A stretch of DNA of 39,463 nucleotides, taken from assembly GCA_050184295.1 (NCBI GenBank), contig JBFXAM010000037.1, positions 1 to 39,463 on the forward strand. Direction: 5' to 3'. Under the pieces are notes generated by a model. It was given only the letters and a program-made list of their open reading frames with translations. It was not told the origin of the DNA and did no database searches. Of the stretch, positions 33,210 through 39,463 are shown piece after piece. The translations under genes and the position numbers were made by a program. The first letter of the stretch is position 1. Each line of letters begins with the position of its first letter. Origin of the DNA: JBFXAM01 sp050184295 (lineage in GTDB: Bacteria > Planctomycetota > Phycisphaerae > UBA1845 > Fen-1342).

Positions 33210-33420
33210 GCCTGCGATGCTGGGCGGGCGGACGTGGTCTGCGCGCCCGGGGCGGGCGGATGGTCCGGGCGTCGTGCCCGTCCGGCGGGGCGCACTTGAG
33301 CTCGGATCATCCGGCACCTGCCGCGCATCGGACGCGCGGCCCACCCGGCACAAACGATGCGCCGCCAGGCTGGCCTGCGTTCATGCCGCAACCGACGACC
33401 ACGGCTGCCGAGCAGTAGTT

Positions 33421-33987
33421 ATGCCGCGCGAAGTTGAAATCAAGATTCCGATCGACGACGCTCGCGCGATCCACGCACGTCTCGCGGCGCTCGGCGCGTT
33501 ACGCCGTGGCCGGGTGCTCGAAACCAACCGCATGTTCGACACGCCGGAACGGCGCCTCGTCGGCGCCGACGAGGGGTTGCGCCTGCGCACGACCGCGGAC
33601 CTCGACGGCGGCGGCGCGCACGCGGCGACGCTGACATTCAAGGGTCCGAACACAGGGGGCGCGCTCAAGTCGCGCGAGGAGATCGAAACACGGGTCGCCG
33701 ACGCGGAGGCGCTCGCGCGGCTTCTGGAGCGGATTGGGTTCGCCATGACGGTGACCTATCAGAAGCGGCGCGAGGAGTGGACGCTTCTTGATTGCGTCGT
33801 CGCGATCGACGAGCTACCGCGGCTCGGCTGGTGGATCGAGGTCGAGGGGCCGGACGAATCCGCGGTGATGCGCGTGGTCGAGCAACTGGGCATGGACGCG
33901 GCGAGCGGGACGCGCGCGAACTACGTCGAGATGACGGCAAGGTCGGGCGAACGCAGTGCGGACGGCGCGCGCGTGCTTCTTTTCTGA
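33421..33987 (+). CDS. CYTH-domain protein (class IV adenylate cyclase / thiamine triphosphatase-like)
   Basis: The protein has 188 residues from ATG 33421; the frame is open to 33217 without homology. It starts with the CYTH signature REVEIKIPI (ExExK), continues with ETNRMFDTPERRL, GLRLRTT, AATLTFKGP, KSREEIETRV and YQKRREEW, and ends with IDELPRLGWWIEVEGP. These are the charged residues that line the tunnel binding triphosphates and metal ions. Members cleave or cyclise triphosphate compounds (tripolyphosphate, thiamine triphosphate or ATP). The CyaB-like order fits best, but the substrate is not determinable. It is cytoplasmic. Confidence 0.9.
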   Translation: MPREVEIKIPIDDARAIHARLAALGALRRGRVLETNRMFDTPERRLVGADEGLRLRTTADLDGGGAHAATLTFKGPNTGGALKSREEIETRVADAEALARLLERIGFAMTVTYQKRREEWTLLDCVVAIDELPRLGWWIEVEGPDESAVMRVVEQLGMDAASGTRANYVEMTARSGERSADGARVLLF

Positions 33988-34824
33988 GCGCGGTGTTCGT
34001 GTCGGGATCGCGGGTTCGCGCGCGGATCTGATGCGTCGTTGCAAACGCTCTGACCGGAAAAACGACACCGGCCGCGCGGTTCGGATCGGCGCCCTCGAGC
34101 ACTCACGCCTCGACCCAGGACGCGTGAGCGTGGGGCGACGACCGCCCAATCGCGGCCGGTCTTCCGGGATCCACCGAGGGCGCGTCGCGGACATCTGCGA
34201 TCGGCAGCGCCACGCGCGAACACCCGTTTCATCACGGCCCCGCGCGGCAGCGCGTATTGGGGCCCGGACTCGGGAACTACGCTCGTGGCGCGCGAACCGT
34301 CAGACACTCCCGTCGCCGCGAACGCGGGACGGCGATCCCACCTGCTTCTTTATCTTCGGTCCCTCGCAAGCGCTGCAAACCCGGGCCGCCAAGGCCCATG
34401 GACCAATCCGGCCCGCCGCTGTCACAACGGTCAGGCGCGCGCCTCCGAAGCGCGGACGACGACGCACAACCGCATCGGCACCCGCGTCGGTCAGCGGCCG
34501 TCGGCGAACAACGTCGCCGCACCCGACGCCACAACAACGCGCGGTTGGGCGCCGCGTGCGGGTGAGAACACGATAAGAGCCGTCGCCCGGCGAAAACACA
34601 CCCACGAGCGGTGGAATTGAGGCCGACTCGAACGCGTCGCGCATGTCTGCGACAACACCTACATAAGTAGCTCACGCGTCGGCGGGAGTCAAAAGAATCT
34701 GGTTTTTGTCGCAAATTTTCGGCGCACCACGTTCTCCCCACGCCCGTCGCGAGCCCTACCGCCGGGACCGGCGCGCCGGCTTCGGGCCGACGGTGCCTCG
34801 GCACCGGCGCCGGCGGGAACCCCC
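33988..34824. other. Long gene-free region
   Basis: About 840 bp upstream of the radical SAM gene's promoter have no open frame with coding-like codon use, no Shine-Dalgarno with a credible product, and no tRNA. A short hairpin GGTGCC-TC-GGCACC lies near 34792-34805. An A/T-richer patch occurs at about 34690-34725. The 114-residue minus-strand frame at 34300-34644 is the only one with partly protein-like sequence, and its third positions are less GC-rich than those of real genes here. A decayed gene or an unrecognised RNA is possible. Confidence 0.4.
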
Positions 34825-34853
34825 TTGATACCCTAACATATTCCGAATATGAT
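34825..34853 (+). promoter_or_regulatory. Sigma70-type promoter for the radical SAM gene
   Basis: TTGATA (34825-34830), a 17-bp spacer and TATGAT (34848-34853) give a strong match. Transcription would start near 34860, about 49 nt before the ATG at 34909. An in-frame ATG at 34849 lies inside the -10 box and so cannot be the start. Confidence 0.7.
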
Positions 34854-34908
34854 ACTCCCCCGCGGAGCGTGGCACCCCGCACGCCGCGTCCGCTCTCGGA
34901 GCCGTCGC

Positions 34909-36075
34909 ATGCGACCGGTCGCGAATCCGCCGAACCCGTTCGTCGCCGAGTACCGCGAATGGTTCGAAGCGCCGCCCAACGCGGAACTGCACGTCTACGA
35001 GGAGCACGCGCGGTCGATCCTGAATGAGAACGACAGCCCGGACCTGCCGTTCCGCTGGAGCCTGAACGTCTATCGCGGGTGTCAGCATGCGTGTGCCTAT
35101 TGCTATGCGCGGCCGACGCATGAGTACCTCGGCCTCGGGGCGGGCACGGACTTCGACACGCGCATCACGGTAAAAGTGAACGCGCCCGAGCTGCTTCGCA
35201 AGGCCCTCGCGGCGCCGCGCTGGAAGCGCGAGCCGATCGCGATGTCCGGCGTGACGGACTGCTACCAGCCGCTCGAAGCGGTCTACCAATTGACGCGGCG
35301 CTGCCTGGAAGTCTGCCTCGAGTTCGAAAACCCGGTCGGAATCGTCACGAAGTCCTTTCTGGTGGTGCGTGACGCGGAGCTGCTGGCCGAGCTGGCGCGA
35401 CGCGCCAAGACGCGTGTCTACTTCAGTATCGCCTTCGCCGACGACGCCCGGGCGCGGCTGATCGAGCCCGGCGCGCCGCCGCCGTCGCGCCGCTTTGAAG
35501 CGCTGCGCCGGTTGCACGCCGCGGGCGTGTCGGTCGGCGTCATCGTCGCGCCGCTGATTCCCGGGTTGAATGACCGCGAGATCCCCGCCGTGCTGGAGCG
35601 CGCCGCCGAGTGCGGCGCGCGGACCGCAGCGTATACGGCGCTGCGCCTCCCGGGCAGCGTTGGGGCCGTGTTTCTCACGCGCATGGGCGAGGCGCTCCCC
35701 GACGCGGCGAAACGAGTCGAAAGCCGCATTCGCGACATGCGCGGCGGCGAGTTAACCGATGCGCGATTCGGCCGGCGGATGACCGGCAGCGGCGCGTACT
35801 GGGAGAGCATCGAACGGTTGTTCATCACCTCGGCGGCGCGGTTGGGGCTCGCGGGACGGGGCGCGTGCCGTGACACCGCGGATCGCTCCGGTGAATCGGA
35901 GCCCGCGGGCCAGGCGAACGTCGCGCGCCGACGGAGCGACTGGCTCGAATCAGACGGACTGCGGCTGGCGGGGTCGACGAACGACGCGAAGCCCAGTCGC
36001 GAACGCCGCTCCAAGCCGCTGCCGGCCGCAACGCAACCGGGACTGTTCGACGCAATCGACGAGCGCGGCGTTTGA
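34909..36075 (+). CDS. PA0069-family radical SAM protein
   Basis: The protein has 388 residues. It has the radical SAM cluster motif CQHACAYC (Cys-x3-Cys-x2-Cys) at about residue 61, followed by YARPTHEYLGLGAGTDFDT. This is typical of the PA0069/Rv2578c group, distantly related to spore photoproduct lyase. Further family stretches are AMSGVTDCYQPLEAVYQLTR, GIVTKSFLVVRD and ARVYFSIAF-like sequence. The reaction of the group is unknown. I chose ATG 34909 for its GGAG 7 nt upstream and because the promoter rules out the upstream ATG at 34849. The last ~65 residues are a hydrophilic extension (SGESEPAGQANVARR, ATQPGLFDAIDERGV) without homology I know. It is cytoplasmic. Confidence 0.9.
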   Translation: MRPVANPPNPFVAEYREWFEAPPNAELHVYEEHARSILNENDSPDLPFRWSLNVYRGCQHACAYCYARPTHEYLGLGAGTDFDTRITVKVNAPELLRKALAAPRWKREPIAMSGVTDCYQPLEAVYQLTRRCLEVCLEFENPVGIVTKSFLVVRDAELLAELARRAKTRVYFSIAFADDARARLIEPGAPPPSRRFEALRRLHAAGVSVGVIVAPLIPGLNDREIPAVLERAAECGARTAAYTALRLPGSVGAVFLTRMGEALPDAAKRVESRIRDMRGGELTDARFGRRMTGSGAYWESIERLFITSAARLGLAGRGACRDTADRSGESEPAGQANVARRRSDWLESDGLRLAGSTNDAKPSRERRSKPLPAATQPGLFDAIDERGV

Positions 36076-36112
36076 TCGTCGCAGCTGGCGCGGTGCGCGA
36101 AGCAAGGCAGTG

Positions 36113-36565
36113 CTATCGCAGAAGGCGGCGGTGCCTCGCGATCAGCCGGTAGAGCCATCCGAACACCGTGTGCAGACCGGGCAACCGCAGCATCGCCGCG
36201 AGCAATCGCCACTGCGGCAGCCGGGCGAGCACCTCGACGACGGCATCCAGACCGACGGCGCAACCGTGTTCCGAGACGACCACGCGCATCCCCGCGTCGA
36301 TCGGCAGGTCGCGCAGCGCGGGATATCGAGCGTCGGCTTCGGTGGATCCGATGGGCAGGTACTCGAAGGCCCCGGCCGCCGCCCGCGCGCGAATCCACTC
36401 CACACGCCGCCGGCAAAACGCGCATTCGGCGTCGTAAAGCACGACGGCCGGACGCGGCGCGGCACGAGGCTGGGGCGCGACATCCGGCGTTTCCGCCGCA
36501 GTTGCGGCGTTTGCCGGCGATGCTTGCGAAGTCGTGTCGGGGGGTGGACCGGCGTTCGGAGCCAT
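36113..36565 (-). CDS. DUF393 (DCC) thiol-disulfide oxidoreductase-like protein
   Basis: The protein has 150 residues. After an Ala/Pro-rich N-terminal stretch of about 38 residues it shows the DCC signature VVLYDAECAFCRRRVEWI, with a CxxC-type redox pair, and later AVGLDAVVEVLARLPQW and LHTVFGWLYRLIARHRRLL. These are standard for DUF393. Members are thought to be thioredoxin-fold redox proteins, but their partners are not known. The ATG at 36565 lies 2 bp past the stop of the sugar-dehydrogenase gene, so the two form an operon. No signal peptide is seen. Confidence 0.88.
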   Translation of the reverse strand: MAPNAGPPPDTTSQASPANAATAAETPDVAPQPRAAPRPAVVLYDAECAFCRRRVEWIRARAAAGAFEYLPIGSTEADARYPALRDLPIDAGMRVVVSEHGCAVGLDAVVEVLARLPQWRLLAAMLRLPGLHTVFGWLYRLIARHRRLLR

Positions 36566-36567
36566 CG

Positions 36568-37992
36568 CTACTCAGCAGCGACAACGCGGAAGACCGCGCC
36601 CGTCTGGCCGCGCGGCCCCACGTTCGAAGTGGTTAATACGTAGAGCTCGCCGGCGGCGTCGCGGCCGAAGCTCAGCAGGTAGCGCCCCAGCCGGCCGTCG
36701 GCGCTCGTGCTGACGCGCAGCGTTTCGCGTTGCCATGAGCCGTCCGTCTGCTCGCGCGCGATGAACAGCCGTCCGTCGGGCGCCGCGAACCCCGAGCTGA
36801 AATCGCCGAACACGTACGCGCCCCGAAGCGCGGCGATTGCGGCCCCACGATAGACGTAGCCGCCGATCACGCCGGTTCCGACCGGGCCGGCCGCGTCACT
36901 GTGCGGATATACGATGATGGGGTTGCGAAAGGGCTCGCCGACCGCGTCCGCCGAAGCGCATTGGTCGCCGGGTGCGATCAGCCCGTCGTTGAAGCACCGG
37001 TCGCCTTCGCGCACGGGCCAGCCATAGTTCCCGCCGGCGACGACCAGGTTGACTTCTTCGAAGCTGTTCTGTCCGACGTCGGCGACGAAAAGCCGCTCGC
37101 GGCCGTCGTCGTCCCGGTCGAACGAAAAACGCCAGGGATTGCGAAAGCCAAGCGCATAGACCTGTGTTCGTGCGGCGTCGATGAGGAGCGGGTCGCCGAG
37201 CGGATCGGAGGGATCCGCGTCGACGTCGAAGCGCAGGAGTTTGCCCAAAGGCGTCGTGCGGTCCTGGGCGTTGCCGCCCGCGGCGTGGCCGGAGCCGGTG
37301 TCGTTCGCGCCGCCGCCGTCTCCGGCCCCCAGGTAGAGCAGGCTGTCGCTTGCGAACGCGAGCTGTCCGCCGTTGTGATTGGCCTGCGGCTGCGCGAGGC
37401 GCGCGAGGACGCGCTCGCTCGCGGGGTCGGCGCGGTTGGGATCGTCTGCAACGATTCGGAATTCAGCGAGCACCGTCTGCGAGTCGTAGGAACTCGGCAG
37501 CGTCGCGGGGCGCGGCGCCGAGTAATAGACATACAAGCGCCCGTTGTCGGCGAAGTTGGGGTGCAGGGCAAGTCCGAGCAGTCCGCGCTCGTCATACGCG
37601 GGGCTCACGTCGACCAGCCGGTCGCGCAGGTCGAGCAGCGGCGTCGCCGCGATACTTCCGTCCGGCGCTACGACGTGAATCACGCCGATCTGGTCGGCGA
37701 CAAAGAGCCGGCGCGAGCCGTCGCTGGGGTCGGCGAGTGCGATCGGCGACGTGAACCCGCTGGCCACGAGTTGCAGGCCGACGGCGTCCGCGTCGGGGTC
37801 GAGCGCAACAGGGGGCGGACAGCCGACTAGCGCCGGACTCAGCACGACTGCGAGGGAAAGGAGGATCAACGCCCGCGTGTGGACGGGCGTTCTGCGAAGG
37901 AAGCAGGACCCGCAGCCGTATCCGGTCTCCGACGTTCGGCGACTGTCCGCCGTTTCGTCGCCCCCATTGCGTCTCCTGTCGCGGCGAGGCAT
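36568..37992 (-). CDS. PQQ-dependent sugar dehydrogenase-like lipoprotein
   Basis: The protein has 474 residues from ATG 37992. It carries a hydrophobic segment with lipobox (ALILLSLAVVLSPALVGC) at about residues 40-57, after an unusually long charged N-region, so the true start may lie nearer (a TTG at ALI is one option). The body is a six-bladed propeller of the soluble aldose (glucose/sorbosone) dehydrogenase type: RGLLGLALHPNFADNGRLYV, NHNGGQLAFASDSLLYLGAG, GKLLRFDVDADP, ALGFRNPWRFSFD, DVGQNSFEEVNLV, GNYGWPVREGD. Such enzymes oxidise sugars in the periplasm using pyrroloquinoline quinone; many planctomycete members have no proven cofactor. The downstream DUF393 gene starts 2 bp after its stop. 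Confidence 0.88.
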   Translation of the reverse strand: MPRRDRRRNGGDETADSRRTSETGYGCGSCFLRRTPVHTRALILLSLAVVLSPALVGCPPPVALDPDADAVGLQLVASGFTSPIALADPSDGSRRLFVADQIGVIHVVAPDGSIAATPLLDLRDRLVDVSPAYDERGLLGLALHPNFADNGRLYVYYSAPRPATLPSSYDSQTVLAEFRIVADDPNRADPASERVLARLAQPQANHNGGQLAFASDSLLYLGAGDGGGANDTGSGHAAGGNAQDRTTPLGKLLRFDVDADPSDPLGDPLLIDAARTQVYALGFRNPWRFSFDRDDDGRERLFVADVGQNSFEEVNLVVAGGNYGWPVREGDRCFNDGLIAPGDQCASADAVGEPFRNPIIVYPHSDAAGPVGTGVIGGYVYRGAAIAALRGAYVFGDFSSGFAAPDGRLFIAREQTDGSWQRETLRVSTSADGRLGRYLLSFGRDAAGELYVLTTSNVGPRGQTGAVFRVVAAE

Positions 37993-38273
37993 TCGGTGGT
38001 TTCTCACTCTCGATCTCTCAATGTCTCTGCCGCTAGTTGATTCTTGCGGCGAATCGCGTGGAGTCCAGTGGGGGAACGGGAATCGCGAACGCCGTTTGCC
38101 GGGTGAACGGCCAGTGGGATGGGGGACAGACGGGCGCGACGCGTGGCGCTGTTGCATGGCTCACGCGGCGATCGCCAAAGAGCGCACGTGTTCGTCGCTC
38201 CGCCGCAGCCGTGCGCGCGGCGCGGCGCGGATGTGGCCGCGCATGCTTCGGCGCGTCGCGGCAACGCGCCCCG

Positions 38274-38873
38274 TCAGAACGCGAAGCGGCCCTCGCGCGC
38301 GATCTCGCCGATCGGCTTGCGCAAGGACGGCTGTTCCAGTGCCCGCAGCGGCTCGGGCAGGTCCGCGGCGTGGCCGGGACGGCCGATCGCAATCATCGCG
38401 AGCACAGCGTGAGTCTCGGGCACGCTGAGCGTCGCGCGGGCGCGCTCCGAATCGAATCCGGCCATGCCGTGCACGACGAGACCCATTCTCGCACCCTGCA
38501 ATGCGAGGTTTTGGAACGCCGCCCCGGCGTCGAACGCGAAGACCGGATTCGGCTTTCCGGTGCGGGTGAAGTGGGTCGCCGCCGTCACGACGACGAGCAC
38601 GCCCGCCTTGTCGCACCAGGTCCGGTTTCCTTCGACCAGCAGCTCGAAGAATGCGGGCCAGTGTCCGCCGGCGCGGGTCGCGTAGAGAAAGCGCCATTCC
38701 TGCTCGTTGTAGCTGGACGGCGCCCAGCGGGCCGCGTCAAACAGCGTCATCAGCTCGTCGACCGTGAGCGACTCGCCGCTCATCGCCCGCGGCGACCAGC
38801 GGCGAACGATGAGCGGATCCACATCGTATTCCGTCTTGCGAACGGTCAGCGCGTCGGCGTACGTGACGGTCAT
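38274..38873 (-). CDS. Nitroreductase-family flavoprotein
   Basis: The protein has 199 residues. Family features are VRRWSPRAMSGESLTVDEL (FMN phosphate contact), LFDAARWAPSSYNEQEWRFL, DAGAAFQNLALQGARMGLVV and VPETHAVLAMIAIGRPG. These enzymes bind FMN and reduce nitro compounds, quinones or enones with NAD(P)H in the cytoplasm. The physiological substrate is unknown. The start at ATG 38873 fits the family. It is divergent from ilvC and about 280 bp from the sugar-dehydrogenase start. Confidence 0.92.
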   Translation of the reverse strand: MTVTYADALTVRKTEYDVDPLIVRRWSPRAMSGESLTVDELMTLFDAARWAPSSYNEQEWRFLYATRAGGHWPAFFELLVEGNRTWCDKAGVLVVVTAATHFTRTGKPNPVFAFDAGAAFQNLALQGARMGLVVHGMAGFDSERARATLSVPETHAVLAMIAIGRPGHAADLPEPLRALEQPSLRKPIGEIAREGRFAF

Positions 38874-39089
38874 GGTCCAGCTCTCCCGGGTTCACTTGTT
38901 GCGCGGCTGCGGATCGCCGCCGCCGCGGGCGTGGCGGCGGTTGTGAAAGTGTAGTCGTCGCGAGCGGCATGGTCGAGTTGGGTCGCGCTGCGGCACGGCA
39001 CGCGTTCGGCTGCGCGCGTGACGGGCTGCACGTTCGCGCGGTACGCTCGTGCGGCGCGCGTCAGACGCGCGGCGCAAGGAGCCCGCGGG

Positions 39090-39463
39090 ATGCTTCGTCA
39101 TCTGCAACTCGTCGCCGACGCGCCGTCGGATCTGGGTGTGCTACGCGGCCGGACGGTGGCGGTCATCGGTTATGGATCGCAGGGGCATGCCCACGCGCTG
39201 AACCTGCGAGACTCCGGCGCGACGGTCGTCGTCGCACAACGTCTCGGCGGGCCCGGCTTCGACCGCGCGCTCGGCGACGGCTTCGAGGTGGTCAGCACTG
39301 CCGCCGCGGCCAGCCGCGCCGAACTGCTCGTCCTCGGCGTTCCCGACGAGTCGCTCCCGGCGGTCTTCTCGACAGAAATCGCGCCGCACCTGCGACCCGG
39401 ACAGGCGCTCGGCTTCTTGCACGGGTTCAACCTGCACTACCAGACGATTGCGCTCCCGCCGGC
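39090..39463 (+). CDS. ilvC: Ketol-acid reductoisomerase, N-terminal part (partial)
   Basis: The frame starts at ATG 39090, with AAGGAG 8 nt upstream, and runs off the right edge after 124 codons. The visible part is the NADPH-binding Rossmann domain: GRTVAVIGYGSQGHAHALNL (GxGxxG), RDSGATVVVAQR, AELLVLGVPDESLPAVF and ALGFLHGFNLHY. KARI converts acetolactate or acetohydroxybutyrate to dihydroxy acids in valine, leucine and isoleucine synthesis. The C-terminal knotted domain with the metal ligands is not in the window. Confidence 0.9.
   Translation, partial: MLRHLQLVADAPSDLGVLRGRTVAVIGYGSQGHAHALNLRDSGATVVVAQRLGGPGFDRALGDGFEVVSTAAAASRAELLVLGVPDESLPAVFSTEIAPHLRPGQALGFLHGFNLHYQTIALPP

Noticed and set aside
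34300..34644. 114-residue minus-strand frame in the long intergenic region
   Set aside because: There is no Shine-Dalgarno, third positions are less GC-rich than in real genes here, and the composition is Arg/Cys-rich.

Overview
The window is GC-rich and compactly coded, and the sequence points to a planctomycete, most likely of the Phycisphaerae type. The evidence is a set of secreted proteins ending in paired dockerin/EF-hand loops of the form GDxNxDGxxNNFDIDPFVLAL, a 1525-residue PEP-CTERM protein, many lipoproteins and signal peptides, and a gene order that mixes housekeeping genes with secreted proteins. Genus-level placement is inference; there is no rRNA or tRNA here to test it.

Layout. 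Bases 1-3481 (minus) hold a tight three-gene operon: a 292-aa protein of unknown family, a 297-aa helical-repeat protein, and a KGGVGR-type ParA/MinD ATPase fused to 144-bp tandem TPR repeats that run off the left edge. Bases 3614-6497 (plus) hold a J-domain protein, a LmbE/PIG-L deacetylase and an M29 aminopeptidase, with an imperfect inverted-repeat element after the deacetylase. Bases 6652-9847 (minus) are three genes joined by two ATGA overlaps: a secreted HEAT-repeat protein, a membrane-anchored metallophosphoesterase and a DUF2459-like lipoprotein. Upstream lie a 95-aa hypothetical gene with its own promoter and a secreted glycosidase-like protein with two dockerin modules. A vanadium-haloperoxidase/PAP2 protein is transcribed divergently from the latter.

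Bases 14302-17859 hold a PhnD-like binding lipoprotein, pyrK, a Nudix hydrolase and a small dockerin protein. Upstream of pyrK is a sigma70-type promoter followed by a textbook intrinsic terminator, which suggests an attenuated leader or a ~110-nt small RNA. Bases 17956-23738 hold aceE, rplU (without rpmA next to it), a secreted protein, a 61-aa YjfB-like protein and an exported alpha/beta hydrolase. Bases 23798-28375 are the giant repeat protein. Bases 28751-32428 hold an MmgE/PrpD protein and selB, the selenocysteine elongation factor. A 91-bp hairpin element with 17-bp terminal inverted repeats and near-identical 6-bp flanks follows at 32611-32701. The right part holds a small membrane protein, a CYTH protein, a ~920-bp stretch with no gene I can support, a PA0069-type radical SAM protein, a PQQ-type sugar dehydrogenase plus DUF393 pair, a nitroreductase and the 5' end of ilvC.

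How genes may work together. The clearest functional units are the left-edge ATPase/TPR operon (a candidate regulatory or conflict system of unknown role), the HEAT-phosphatase-lipoprotein operon at the cell envelope, and the dehydrogenase-DUF393 pair. The rest looks like single genes of central metabolism, translation and cell-surface display. I see no CRISPR array, insertion-sequence transposase, tRNA or rRNA.
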